DNA of 64,000 nucleotides from Geomonas ferrireducens (GTDB taxonomy: Bacteria; Desulfobacterota; Desulfuromonadia; Geobacterales; Geobacteraceae): contig NZ_SSYA01000002.1 in the NCBI RefSeq assembly GCF_004917065.1, positions 535,897 through 599,896 of the forward strand, given 5' to 3'. Below are positions 42,746 to 52,705 of this stretch, in pieces. Position numbers and translations under genes: made by a program. The stretch's first letter is position 1, and every line of letters starts with the position of its first letter. Below the pieces are notes generated by a model. The model searched no databases, had not been told where the DNA came from, and worked only from the letters and a program-made list of their open reading frames with translations.

Positions 42746-45700
42746 CTATGCCGCCCCCACGACCGTCACGGTGCGCAGCTTGTTGCGCTGGAAGGCCTGT
42801 TTGAGGGACGGGTCGATGACGCACTCATAACCTTCGAGGCGCGCCACGAGTTTGCCGCTGGCGCGGTCGAGGAACTCCATGTCGGCGCTGGCGCCGTGGG
42901 CGCTCTCCTGGGTGACGCGAATCACCGCCTGCACCCCTTCACGCGGGAAAGATTCCTGGAACTGGCGGTAGCGTGCCGCGAAGCATGGCAGCGAGCCTGA
43001 GCCGAAGCGCTCGAAGCTCCAAAGGATCATCAACTGGAAGGCGCTGTCGAGAACGAGCGGATCGGTGATCCAGGCGCTTCGCAGCGGTCGCCTGATCCAT
43101 TTCCCGGGTGCCGGGGCTCCCTTCACCGTAGCGGCGATTCCCTTCGCGGAGCAGCCGACCACCTGCTCAATGCCGTGCAGGTCGGGGCCGTGGAAGAGGC
43201 GCTCGTTGTTGTAGATCACCCCTTCGAGCGGCTGATAGGTGGTGCTCGGGATCTCGGTGATGGAGCGGATACCCTCCGGGTGTTTCGTCGCGAGGACGAT
43301 CTCGGCGCGGGCGTGGAGTACGGTCTTGCCGTTCACACCCGGGCTGCAGAGCTCGACGGGGACGAGCCAGAAGGACTCGCGTTTCTCGGCGCGCCCGGCC
43401 ATCACGTTCACCGTGAAGGGGGTGTTGTCCTCGAAGACGACCCCTTTGCAGATGCGCAGGTCGTTGAAGCCGTGGAAGCGGAAGCCCGGGTTGCCGTGCA
43501 GCGCGCCATGGGCGAGCCACTCGACGATCACCGCCATGGGGAGGACCGCCTTGCCGTCGAGCACGTGGGAGCGCAGGAAAGGGTACTCGGGCACGGTGAG
43601 GGTGAGCGCGAAGGCCTCGGAGAGGTTCTGTGCCCTTGTCTGTGCGGGGGGCGTGACGCTTGCCTGCTCCGGAAGGTCGGCGATGGCGACGATTTCCACC
43701 GGCGCGTCGTTGGCTGCGATCTCGCGGGCCAGGAAGGAGCCCCCCTCGGTGAGACCGATCACGCCGATCCCTTCGGAAGCGAACACCTTCTTGAGGGCAG
43801 GGGTAACCATGCCGCCGTCCCAGGGACCCCAGTTGATGCTGACGCAGCGGCAGCCGGTGCGGCGACGCGCTTCGACCTGGGCGGTCTTGTTGAGCACCTC
43901 GTTGGCCACCGCGTAGTCCACCTGGCCGACGCGGCCGAAGCGACCGGTCGAGGAGGAGAAGAGGGCGATGGCCTTCAGCTCGTCGTTGCGGGTTGCATGC
44001 AGGAGGGAGCGGAGGCCGTGCACCTTGGTGCTGTAGACCTGCTCGAACTGCTCCGCAGTTTTGTCGACGATTAGGCGGTCGGCGAGGACCCCGGCGCCGT
44101 GGACGATGCCGCGGATCGGGCCGTGGGCGCGGCGCACCTCACCCAGAAGAAGTTCCATGGCGCTCTGGTCGCGGATATCGACCGAGCGGTAGATGGCCTG
44201 GGCGCCGGTGGCGGCGATGCTTTCCAGGGTGGCGCGCAGCTCGCGGCCGGCCACCACGGAGCGGTAGCGTTCCTCGATCTCGCGCGGGTGCAGCTTGCCG
44301 GTTGCGTTCTGCATGATGGCCCGCTTGATCTCCGCCTCTTCGGTGAGGCCTGCGAGATAGGCGGGCTCTTCCTGCGGTTCGGGCGAACGACCCAAAAGGA
44401 CCAAGAAGGGGTGGTACTCGTTTGCCAGTGCCAGGGCGGATACCGCGGTGACGCCGCGTCCGCCGCCGGTGATCACGACCACGTCGCCCTTTTCGAGAGC
44501 CGCGCGCTCCGGTGCGGGAGCCGCCGGGAGTACGGTGGTCTGCAGTGCGAAGCGCCCTTCGGGGGTGAGGCCGATTTCGCTCGGGCCGCGGCGCAGCATC
44601 TCAATGGCGACGGCACCGGCCGCTGTGGCGGGGTGTGCGAACTCTCCGAGGTCGATCGCTTTGCAGGAGACTTCAGGCCACTCGTAACCGGCGGTCTTGG
44701 CGAGGCCTGCGAGGCCTCCGGAGAGCGGGTCCTTGAGGGGTTTGTCGGAGCCGAAACCGAATGCCCCGTCAAGGCGGGAGACGGTGACAAAAACGGCACC
44801 TTCGGCTTGGGCGGACTCGACGAGTGCCGCTGCCGCGTCTTTCGCGAGGAGGAAGGCGTTCTCCAGGAATTGGTCGTCGGTGCCGGTTACCGGAGCGCAG
44901 ATGACCAGGCCGGAAAGCTTGCCTGCCGGCGCGATCTGGCCTGCCTGTGTGGCGTTTACCTTGCGGACCGAGCAACCATGCTCGAGCAGGATGCCGCAGA
45001 GTTCCGCCGCGAAGGCGGAGCCGTCGTCGGTAACCCAGATTTCGCCGTCGTTGGCGAGGGTGATGGTGTCGGCATCGTCGTTCTCGGTGAGGAGCATGGG
45101 GACGACGGTGCTGCGCTGGATGTTTTGCGGTGCGGCCTGTACCGGCTCGGCGACGGGTGCCGGGATTGTTTCTGCGGCGGGTGTCGCGGGCTGAGCGGCG
45201 GGGGCGGCAGCTTTAGTAGGAGCGGCGAGGTAATCGGCGATGTCGCCCAAGGTGCGCAGGGTGCCTAAGTGCTCGGGGCCGATGGTCGGGCACTCGGGGA
45301 GGCGCTCTTGCAGGGTGGAGAGGATCTCCACGCGCTTGATGCTGTCGATGCCGAGGTCAGAGTCCATGCCCATGGTGAGTTCGAGCATTTCTGCGGGGTA
45401 GCCGGTTTTATCGCTCACTACCGCAAGGAGGGTTTCGGTGACCTTGGCGGCGTCGATGGTAGACGCGGTGGATGTCGTGGACCCGGTGGACGCAGGGGGT
45501 GCGGCAACTGCTACTGGAGCCGCTGAGGCGGCGCCTGCGGCGAGGTGACCGGCGATGTCGCCCAAGGTGCGCAGGGTGCCCAGGTGTTCGGGACCGATGG
45601 TCGGGCACTCGGGGAGGCGCTCCTGCAGGGTTGAGAGGATCTCCACGCGCTTGATGCTGTCGATGCCGAGGTCGGAGTCCATACCCATGGTGAGTTCGAG

Positions 45701-48700
45701 CATTTCGGCGGGGTAGCCGGTTTTGTCGCTCACTACCGCGAGGAGGGTTTCGGTGATCTGGGCGGCGCTGATGGCGGACACCGCGGACGTTGTGGACGCG
45801 ACGGCCCCGACGGGCGCGGCAACTGTTGCTGGGGCCGCCGAGGCGGCGCCTGCAGCGAGGTGACCGGCGATGTCGCCCAAGGTGCGCAGGGTGCCTAAGT
45901 GCTCTGGACCGATGGTCGGGCACTCGGGGAGGCGCTCCTGAAGCGTGGAGAGGATCTCTACGCGCTTGATGCTGTCGATGCCGAGGTCTGAGTCCATGCC
46001 CATGGTGAGTTCGAGCATTTCTGCCGGGTAGCCGGTTTTCTCGCTCACTACCGCGAGGAGGGTCTCGGTTACCTGGGCTGCACTGGTGGTCGACGCGCTG
46101 GGCGTTGTGGACGCGATGGACCCGGTCGACGCGGCAACCGCTACTGCGGGCGCTGAGGCGACGCCTTCGGCGAGGTGACCGGCGATGTCGCCCAGGGTGC
46201 GCAGGGTACCTAAGTGCTCGGGGCCGATCACCGGGGCGCCGGGGAGACGCTCCTGCAGGGTGGAAAGGATCTCTACACGCTTGATGCTGTCGATGCCGAG
46301 GTCGGAGTCCATCCCCATGTCGAGTTCGAGCATTTCCATCGGATAGCCGGTTTTTTCGCTCACCACGGAGAGAAGGGTCTCGGTGACTTTGGCGGCACCA
46401 GCGGTGGACGCTGCTGCGCTAGGCGCGGTGGCAGCGGGTGCTGCAACCGGGGCTGCGGCTGCGGAACCTGCAGTGAGGTGGCCGGCGATGTCGCCCAAGG
46501 TGCGCAGGGTGCCTAGATGCTCGGGGCCGATCACGGGGCTGCCGGGCAGACGCTCTTGCAGCGCGGACAGGATCTCAACGCGCTTGATGCTGTCGATGCC
46601 GAGATCGGAATCCATGCCCATGTCGAGTTCCAGCATCTCGACGGGATAGCCGGTTTTTTCGGCGATCACGGTAAGCAGGGCCTGGGTGATGTGCTCATTG
46701 TCGGCAGCGGGCTTGGCAGATGCTACGGGTGCTGCCTGTGCCGCGACGGACGCTGCCTGAATAGCTGCCGCGGGCCGCGAGACTGCTGCCGGTGCAGCGG
46801 CAGGTGCCGACGGCACGGGTTGGGCGACGGCTGCCGGGGTATAGGCGGGTGCGGGCGCGACAAATGCTGCGGCTTGTACCGGTGCTGCGGGCGTAACTTG
46901 AGGCGCGACGGTAGCTGAAGGGGCTCTCATGCCGCCCATGACGAGCTGTTGTTGCTGCTCGAGAAGTGACTGGAAGGTTTTGGCAGCGACTTCCTGCCCC
47001 TCGAGGAAACGTCGGTGCAACTGGGCGGTGTCTTCCTGCATCTTCTGCAGTACCGCCATCCCTTCACGTGCCAGACGCAACGACTCGCTGAGCGACTCCT
47101 GGCCTGCTGCCTGTACGGGCGCAAAGCTCTGCTGCGCCACGGGCGCTACCGGTGCCGCAACCTGCTGGGGCGCCTGGGGACGCTGCGCCGCATGCTGAAC
47201 CGGAGCGGCGGCCTGGCTTGTATTTGCGGGAACCGCCTGGAACGGGGCAACGGACGCCGCGACAGGCTTGGGCGGAACCGGCGGTTTCTTCTGCTTCGGT
47301 TTCACGTAGTTCGCGCCGCTGATCGGGATGCTGAGGGCCGGTTTCTTGCCGGTGACGGGGGCAGGGCGGTGGCCTTCGTCCCAGAGGGCGAGGTTGACGC
47401 CGTAGCCGAGCACGCTCAACTGAGCCAGCACGCGGGCAAGATCGGCGATGCCGGAACGCTTGCCGGAAGAGGCGTCGAGGGCTACCGCGAGGTGCGGACG
47501 CTCGGAGAGGATCGCCTGGGTGAGACCGGTAAGCCTGTTGCCGGGGCCGACTTCGACGAAGGTGGTGACACCTGCCGCGTACATAGCCTCGATCTCCGCT
47601 ACGAACTCGACCGGTTTGGCCAGTTGCGCGGCAAGCTGCGCCTTCGCCTGGGCCGTGTCGGCCGGGTAGAGGGCGGCGGTGGTGTTGGCGTAGACCGGGA
47701 TCCGGCCCTGCGGCATGTCGATCTTTTCAAGAGCGGTTAGGAACGGCTTCGACGCGTCGGCGACGAGCGAGCTGTGGAACGCTGCCGCTACCGGCAGTTC
47801 CTTGCAGGTGAGCCCGCGCTCCTTGAAGATGGCGACGGCGCGCTTGATCTCGGCGGTGGCGCCGGAAAGGACGGCCTGGGTCGGGGCGTTCTTGTTGGCG
47901 ATCACCAGGTCGAGCTTCTCGGCTGCTACCACCTCGGCAATCTTCGCGAGCGGTGCGGAGACGGCCAGCATGCTCCCCTTGTCCCCGTCGCCTGCGCCCA
48001 TGAGCTTGCCGCGCAGGCGGGAGAGCTCGTGGAAGGCGCCTTCGTCGAGCCTTCCGGCGGCGCAGAGCGCGGTCAGTTCGCCGTAGCTGTGACCGGCGAC
48101 CGCTTCCGGGGCGACGCTGAAGGCCTGGAGCAGACGCAGCGCACCGAGGCTCGTCGCACCAATGGCGGGCTGTGCGGCCTGGGTGGCGCGAAGCGCTTCT
48201 TCCTGGCCCACGCGTGTTGCCTCGTCATAGGCGGACGGCGGATAGATGAGGTCGGATAGCCGCGACCCGGTTTCGGAGAGGAAACCTGCATCGGCTGTGA
48301 CGAGGGCGTCGAGCACCTGCGGGAAACTGCAGGCGAGATCGTTCAGCATCCCGTTGTACTGCGAACCCTGCCCCGGGAAGAGGACGCCGAGCTTGCCGGG
48401 TACGCCACCGCAGGCGAAATAGGCGCCGTCTGGGGTCTGCCAGGCCGACTTGTCGTTCTTTGCCAGCATGGCTCGGGCGTTCTTAACCAGAGCGGCCATG
48501 TTCGTCTTGTCGTGTTCCACAACGAGCGCGAGGCGGCAAGGTGCCTTGGCGTCGAACGAGGAACGGGAGGCGAGGGCGAAATCCCTCACCGCGGTCCATG
48601 CCGAAGGGGCTTCCGCGCTCCCTGCCGGGACGGTGTCGAGCTGTGCCGTGATGGCGGCCGCGTCAGCGCCGGCAAGGGTAATGATCTGGGTGTTGCCGTC

Positions 48701-50137
48701 CCAGTCGGCCGCCTCTTTCTCCGGACGGTACTCCTCGAGCACGACATGGAAGTTCGATCCGCCGAAGCCGAATGCAGAGACGCCGGCGCGGCGCGGCGCG
48801 TCGGGACGCGGGAACCAGGGACGCTTGGCCGCCGGGAGATAGAACGGAGAGTTGTCGGCCACCACCTCTTTCTGCGGAGTCTGCACCTTGATGGTGGGGG
48901 GGATCACCTTGTTGTGTAGGGCGAGGGCGGCCTTGATGAGGCCTGCGGAGCCCGCCGCAGCCTTGGCGTGGCCGATCTGCGACTTCACCGAACCCAGGGC
49001 GCACCACGGCGCATCAGACTTCCCGTACACCTCGCGCAGCGCGCTCACTTCTACCGCGTCGCCCACTTTGGTGCCGGTGCCGTGCGCTTCCAGGAGCCCG
49101 ATGCTCTCCGGCGTGACGTCGGCGTTTTTGTAGGCGTCGAGAAGCGCTTTCTTCTGCCCTGCGGCGCTCGGCGCGTAGATCGCGTCTCCCTTGCCGTCGC
49201 TGGAGGAGCCTACGCCGCGGACGACTGCATAGATCCTGTCGCCGTCGCGCTCGGCGTCGGCAAGCCGCTTCAGCACCACGAGGCCGAGTCCCTCGCCTAG
49301 GATGGTCCCGTCCGCGGAGACGTCGAAGGGTTTCGCGTTACCGCTGGGGGAGAGTGCGGGGGTCTTGCTGAAGCACATGTACATGAAGATGTCGTTGAAG
49401 GTGTCGATACCACCGGTCACGACGATGTCGGATTTACCGGAGTTCAGCTCCATGGAAGCGAGATGCAGCGCGCTTAAGGAACTGGCGCAGGCGGCGTCGA
49501 CGACGCAGTTCGTTCCACCCAGGTCGTACTGTTTGCTGATCCTGCCTGCGACGACGTTGCCGAGAAGCCCCGGGAAGGAGTTTTCCTGCCAGGAGACGTA
49601 GGAGTCGGAGATGCGCTCGACCACGTCCTTGGCGGTTTCTTCGTCCACACCCGCGTCCTTAAGGGCGGAGCGCCAGATCGGGTGCCCGAGCCGTGCTCCC
49701 AGCGGGATGACCAGCTCCAGCGTACCGGTGACCCCGAGGATGACGGAAACGTTACTCTTGTCCCAGGCGCGCTCCGGGCCGTAACCCGCGTCCTTTAGAG
49801 CCTGGCCGGCCGCGATGAGACCCAGAAGCTGCGAGGTGTCGATCGCCTCGAGCACGTTGGGAGGGATGTTGAACTCCATCGGGTTGAAATCGACCGGAGA
49901 AAGGAAGCCGCCGCGACGACCGTAGGTATGGTCCGGGCTCCTCTTGTCCTCGTCGAAATAGGCGTCCACCGGCCAGTGTGTGGGGGGGACTTCTGTGATC
50001 GCGTCGACCCCGTCGGTGATGTTCGCCCAGTAGGCGTCCTTGTCACCGGCCTTCGGGAAGAGGCAACCGATGCCTATGATGGCGAGCTGATTTCCGTTGC
50101 TGGAAGTGGCGGGCTTCAGATCATCAGTTTTCAACAA
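42746..50137 (-). CDS. pfaA: PfaA-type PUFA synthase subunit (KS-AT-5xACP-KR-DH)
   Basis: A 2463-residue iterative synthase. KS (about 10-460; VDAACASSLSALH, EAHGTGTKVGD), malonyl-AT (about 575-895; FPGQGSQYNG, GHSYGELTAL), Ala/Pro/Gln-rich linker, five ACP domains of ~105-residue period centred near 1186, 1286, 1392, 1497 and 1601, each with LGIDSIKR where Ser takes phosphopantetheine, a KR with a structural half (about 1670-2130; ITGGGRGVTAVSA) and a PKS-type DH (about 2175-2440; FLRSHVLDGKAVLPM, DSAFQ). It overlaps pfaD by 7 bases upstream. Products should be long polyunsaturated acyl chains. Confidence 0.95.
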   Translation of the reverse strand: MLKTDDLKPATSSNGNQLAIIGIGCLFPKAGDKDAYWANITDGVDAITEVPPTHWPVDAYFDEDKRSPDHTYGRRGGFLSPVDFNPMEFNIPPNVLEAIDTSQLLGLIAAGQALKDAGYGPERAWDKSNVSVILGVTGTLELVIPLGARLGHPIWRSALKDAGVDEETAKDVVERISDSYVSWQENSFPGLLGNVVAGRISKQYDLGGTNCVVDAACASSLSALHLASMELNSGKSDIVVTGGIDTFNDIFMYMCFSKTPALSPSGNAKPFDVSADGTILGEGLGLVVLKRLADAERDGDRIYAVVRGVGSSSDGKGDAIYAPSAAGQKKALLDAYKNADVTPESIGLLEAHGTGTKVGDAVEVSALREVYGKSDAPWCALGSVKSQIGHAKAAAGSAGLIKAALALHNKVIPPTIKVQTPQKEVVADNSPFYLPAAKRPWFPRPDAPRRAGVSAFGFGGSNFHVVLEEYRPEKEAADWDGNTQIITLAGADAAAITAQLDTVPAGSAEAPSAWTAVRDFALASRSSFDAKAPCRLALVVEHDKTNMAALVKNARAMLAKNDKSAWQTPDGAYFACGGVPGKLGVLFPGQGSQYNGMLNDLACSFPQVLDALVTADAGFLSETGSRLSDLIYPPSAYDEATRVGQEEALRATQAAQPAIGATSLGALRLLQAFSVAPEAVAGHSYGELTALCAAGRLDEGAFHELSRLRGKLMGAGDGDKGSMLAVSAPLAKIAEVVAAEKLDLVIANKNAPTQAVLSGATAEIKRAVAIFKERGLTCKELPVAAAFHSSLVADASKPFLTALEKIDMPQGRIPVYANTTAALYPADTAQAKAQLAAQLAKPVEFVAEIEAMYAAGVTTFVEVGPGNRLTGLTQAILSERPHLAVALDASSGKRSGIADLARVLAQLSVLGYGVNLALWDEGHRPAPVTGKKPALSIPISGANYVKPKQKKPPVPPKPVAASVAPFQAVPANTSQAAAPVQHAAQRPQAPQQVAAPVAPVAQQSFAPVQAAGQESLSESLRLAREGMAVLQKMQEDTAQLHRRFLEGQEVAAKTFQSLLEQQQQLVMGGMRAPSATVAPQVTPAAPVQAAAFVAPAPAYTPAAVAQPVPSAPAAAPAAVSRPAAAIQAASVAAQAAPVASAKPAADNEHITQALLTVIAEKTGYPVEMLELDMGMDSDLGIDSIKRVEILSALQERLPGSPVIGPEHLGTLRTLGDIAGHLTAGSAAAAPVAAPAATAPSAAASTAGAAKVTETLLSVVSEKTGYPMEMLELDMGMDSDLGIDSIKRVEILSTLQERLPGAPVIGPEHLGTLRTLGDIAGHLAEGVASAPAVAVAASTGSIASTTPSASTTSAAQVTETLLAVVSEKTGYPAEMLELTMGMDSDLGIDSIKRVEILSTLQERLPECPTIGPEHLGTLRTLGDIAGHLAAGAASAAPATVAAPVGAVASTTSAVSAISAAQITETLLAVVSDKTGYPAEMLELTMGMDSDLGIDSIKRVEILSTLQERLPECPTIGPEHLGTLRTLGDIAGHLAAGAASAAPVAVAAPPASTGSTTSTASTIDAAKVTETLLAVVSDKTGYPAEMLELTMGMDSDLGIDSIKRVEILSTLQERLPECPTIGPEHLGTLRTLGDIADYLAAPTKAAAPAAQPATPAAETIPAPVAEPVQAAPQNIQRSTVVPMLLTENDDADTITLANDGEIWVTDDGSAFAAELCGILLEHGCSVRKVNATQAGQIAPAGKLSGLVICAPVTGTDDQFLENAFLLAKDAAAALVESAQAEGAVFVTVSRLDGAFGFGSDKPLKDPLSGGLAGLAKTAGYEWPEVSCKAIDLGEFAHPATAAGAVAIEMLRRGPSEIGLTPEGRFALQTTVLPAAPAPERAALEKGDVVVITGGGRGVTAVSALALANEYHPFLVLLGRSPEPQEEPAYLAGLTEEAEIKRAIMQNATGKLHPREIEERYRSVVAGRELRATLESIAATGAQAIYRSVDIRDQSAMELLLGEVRRAHGPIRGIVHGAGVLADRLIVDKTAEQFEQVYSTKVHGLRSLLHATRNDELKAIALFSSSTGRFGRVGQVDYAVANEVLNKTAQVEARRRTGCRCVSINWGPWDGGMVTPALKKVFASEGIGVIGLTEGGSFLAREIAANDAPVEIVAIADLPEQASVTPPAQTRAQNLSEAFALTLTVPEYPFLRSHVLDGKAVLPMAVIVEWLAHGALHGNPGFRFHGFNDLRICKGVVFEDNTPFTVNVMAGRAEKRESFWLVPVELCSPGVNGKTVLHARAEIVLATKHPEGIRSITEIPSTTYQPLEGVIYNNERLFHGPDLHGIEQVVGCSAKGIAATVKGAPAPGKWIRRPLRSAWITDPLVLDSAFQLMILWSFERFGSGSLPCFAARYRQFQESFPREGVQAVIRVTQESAHGASADMEFLDRASGKLVARLEGYECVIDPSLKQAFQRNKLRTVTVVGAA
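45235..46660. repeat. tandem ACP-coding repeats in pfaA
   Basis: Five DNA repeats of about 305-315 bases encode the ACP domains. The three at the 3' side of the gene (DNA 45235-46100) are almost identical in the ACP core and share LPECPTIGPEHLGTLRTLGD, while the first two read LPGSPVIG and LPGAPVIG. Ala/Ser/Thr-rich spacers between them vary. Such arrays commonly change copy number by recombination. Confidence 0.9.
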
Positions 50138-51744
50138 AGGTACTCCTTGATTTGTGCGATATCGAGAGGTTGCGGTGCGATCTCTTCCTGCCTGAGGTCG
50201 ATCCCCTGGGCGCGCAGGAAGTTGGCGCGGGTGAGGTGCGCCGCACCGTGCAGGATGTTGAGCGCTACCGTGACGATCCTACGTTCGGCGGGCGTCTCCA
50301 GGAAGGTGCCCGCGGCCCATTCGTTGAAGGCCCCCATGGCGGGGCCGCACCAAACCTGGTAGTCCATCTTGCGGTTTTCCACGCCGTCTTTCGCCCAGTG
50401 GGCGCCCATGCCGAGGTACCAGCGGAAGACGAGCGCCATCTTGTGCTTGGGGTCGCGCTCGCTGCGCTCGACCTGGGACGGGTCGCGCTTCAGGAAGTAG
50501 TCGCGGGTGCCGCGCCAGATATCCTCAAGCGGCGCGAGGAACATGGTTTTTTCCAGTTTCTCGCGTTCCGCGGCCGGGATCTCATCGATGCTGCCGTAGG
50601 CGCGGTAGATCTCGTAGAGCTTCGCGGCACGCATCGGGAACATGGTCCCACGTTTGAGGACCTGCACGGTGACCCCCATCTCGAACATGTCGGCAGCGGG
50701 GGCCATGGTGACGTCGGCCTGGCGGGTGCCGGCCAGAAGCGCGCGCACCGTGTCGGAGGTGCCGGACTCGACGCAGGCCTGGTTGACGGAACCGGTCATG
50801 ACGTAGGCGGCTCCCATGGCGAACGCTGCGGCGCAGGAGGCCGGGGTCGAGATGCCTCCGCCGAGGCCGACGCGCAGCCTGCAGTCGTAGCCGTACTGGC
50901 GCTCGAGGCGCGCGGCGAGCGAGAGGATGGTCGGGAAAAGCGCCATGGCGGGGCGGTTGTCGGTATGCCCGCCGGAATCCGCCTCGGCGGTTACGTCTTG
51001 GGCGAGGGGGACGTGGGCTGCGAGCTCGGCCTGCTCCGGCGTGATGGAGCCGTTCTCCACCAGTGCGCGCAGGAGCTTTTCCGGGGCGGGGGCGAAGAAC
51101 TTGGCGGCGAGTTCTTCACGCGACACCTTGGCGACGATACGGTTCGGCGTGACGATGCTGCCGTCCGCGGCGCGGCTTATGCCGTGCAGGCGGTAGCGCA
51201 CCAGGGGAAGGGTGAGGCCTAGGAATGCGGATGCCTCGATGATGCGCACCCCTTTACGGATGTAAAGCTCGGCCAGTTCCTTCTCGAGCTCGGGCTCGTG
51301 CGGAGAATGGATCAGGTTGAAGCCGTACGGGATGTCGCCCAGGGAGGCTTTCAGGCGGTCTGCCGTTTCGGCGACCTTCGCTATCGGGAGCCCGGCGGCG
51401 CCGAAGAAGCCGAGCATGCCGGCGCGCCCAAGTTCCTCGGCCATTGCGGCGGAACTGATCCCCTTGGCCATGGAGCCGCCAAGGTAGGGGTAGCGGATGC
51501 CGAGTTCGCGGCAAAAGGAGGGGTCGCCCAGGTTTTCCGGGAGGCACGCGGGGGCGTATCCGGCGAAGGAAGCCAGTCCCGCGGCATCCCCAAGGTGGGG
51601 AACGAGGGCACCGTCTTTCTTCTGCAGGTACAGGGGATGGCGTATCTCACGAAGCGCCTCTTGGAGGCTCATAGCGTCAGGCTCGAAACTGTCGGGTCTG
51701 GCAGAGCGAACGCTCGCATCGCCCTGAAGTGAAAATAGATCCAA
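50131..51744 (-). CDS. pfaD: PfaD-type trans-acting enoyl reductase of PUFA synthase
   Basis: A 537-residue FMN-dependent TIM-barrel reductase (2-nitropropane dioxygenase fold) that saturates selected double bonds during chain building. Seen: YPYLGGSMAKGISSAAMAEE, LGFFGAAGLP near the N-terminus, GLGGGISTPASCAAAFAMGAAYVMTGSVNQ in the FMN site, and the PfaD tail WYLGMGAHWAKDGVENRKMD. The start is TTG 51744 behind CAGGAGA; an in-frame ATG 24 codons later has no ribosome site. It is the first gene of the run pfaD-pfaA-pfaC-oleABCD-transferase. Confidence 0.93.
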   Translation of the reverse strand: MDLFSLQGDASVRSARPDSFEPDAMSLQEALREIRHPLYLQKKDGALVPHLGDAAGLASFAGYAPACLPENLGDPSFCRELGIRYPYLGGSMAKGISSAAMAEELGRAGMLGFFGAAGLPIAKVAETADRLKASLGDIPYGFNLIHSPHEPELEKELAELYIRKGVRIIEASAFLGLTLPLVRYRLHGISRAADGSIVTPNRIVAKVSREELAAKFFAPAPEKLLRALVENGSITPEQAELAAHVPLAQDVTAEADSGGHTDNRPAMALFPTILSLAARLERQYGYDCRLRVGLGGGISTPASCAAAFAMGAAYVMTGSVNQACVESGTSDTVRALLAGTRQADVTMAPAADMFEMGVTVQVLKRGTMFPMRAAKLYEIYRAYGSIDEIPAAEREKLEKTMFLAPLEDIWRGTRDYFLKRDPSQVERSERDPKHKMALVFRWYLGMGAHWAKDGVENRKMDYQVWCGPAMGAFNEWAAGTFLETPAERRIVTVALNILHGAAHLTRANFLRAQGIDLRQEEIAPQPLDIAQIKEYLC

Positions 51745-51955
51745 ACGGGATTCTCCTGTTGCCAGCGAATCAGCAGCGGAATTGCGATGGCGTTAAGGTG
51801 ATGAATCGGCAGAAGGACAAGAGTCGGGAGTTGAAGAGACTGGTCCACCGACTGTAAGCAAAGATGCCCAGTTTAACAGAGCATCTGTACATTAAATCGA
51901 GCGAAAAAGCAAGAGAAGACGCGGGTTCAGACAACTTTTAGCCGCTTCCGAATGG
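51745..51955. other. pfaD upstream region
   Basis: A 211-base gap that should hold the promoter of the pfa-ole run on the minus strand. A 5-6 bp hairpin GATGC-CCAGTTTAACAGA-GCATC lies at 51867-51889. No convincing -35/-10 or -24/-12 pair was found. Confidence 0.4.
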
Positions 51956-52627
51956 TCAGCGCCGCGTCTTCTGACTTATCGCCTTGGTGACGTAGGGGTA
52001 GATGGTTTCGGTTACGATGGCGTACCCCTTGCCGGTCGGATGGACGCCGTCTGAGAGGTTGAGACCTTCCTTGCCGGCGACCTTGTCCAGGAAAAACGGG
52101 ATCAGGATGGTCTTGTGCTCCTTGGCGACGCGGCGGTACACCTCGGCGAACTTGCTCGTGTAGGCAGGACCCAGGTTTTTCAGCATGCGCATTCCGGCGA
52201 GTACTACGACCACGTTTTTGGACTGGAGCTTTGTGATGATGCTGTCGAGGTTCTTCCGGGTGAGCTCCGGGTCCTGACCGCGCAAGCCGTCGTTGGCGCC
52301 GGTTTCCAGGATGACGATGTCGGGCTTGAGCTTCATGACCCAGTCGACGCGGGCAAGCGCTCCGGAGCTTGTTTCACCGCTGATCCCGGCGTTGATCACG
52401 GTCCATTGAAGCCCGGCCTGGTGCAGCTTGCGCTGCAATTGTGCTGGGTAAGAGTCGCTTTCGGCCACGCCGTAGCCGGCCGTGAGGCTGTCGCCGAAGG
52501 CTACTATGGTGCCCTGGGAGGAGCTTGTCGCGGGCTTCGCGGTACCGGCGGCGATGGCCGGACCGGCGGTGATGGCCGAGCAGAGGGTTAGGGCGAAGAG
52601 GGTGAGAAGCTTGCGGGAGGGGGGCAT
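51956..52627 (-). CDS. tesA: TesA-like SGNH esterase/thioesterase I
   Basis: A 223-residue exported SGNH hydrolase. Signal peptide about 1-26. Block I is AFGDSLTAGYG (catalytic Ser), block II ISGETSSG, block III ILETGANDGLRG, and block V DGVHPTGKGY with catalytic Asp and His. This is the TesA/arylesterase pattern; TesA hydrolyses acyl-CoA and lysophospholipid esters in the periplasm. It lies upstream of pfaD on the same strand but is separated by 211 bases; a link with lipid synthesis is only suggestive. The ribosome site is AAGGAG before ATG 52627. Confidence 0.9.
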   Translation of the reverse strand: MPPSRKLLTLFALTLCSAITAGPAIAAGTAKPATSSSQGTIVAFGDSLTAGYGVAESDSYPAQLQRKLHQAGLQWTVINAGISGETSSGALARVDWVMKLKPDIVILETGANDGLRGQDPELTRKNLDSIITKLQSKNVVVVLAGMRMLKNLGPAYTSKFAEVYRRVAKEHKTILIPFFLDKVAGKEGLNLSDGVHPTGKGYAIVTETIYPYVTKAISQKTRR

Positions 52628-52705
52628 GGAGGCTCCTTTGAAAGATTGGATGGGAATTATGGGAATGATGGGAGGCCTGGGAATTATGGGAAAGCTTTTG
52701 AACGA

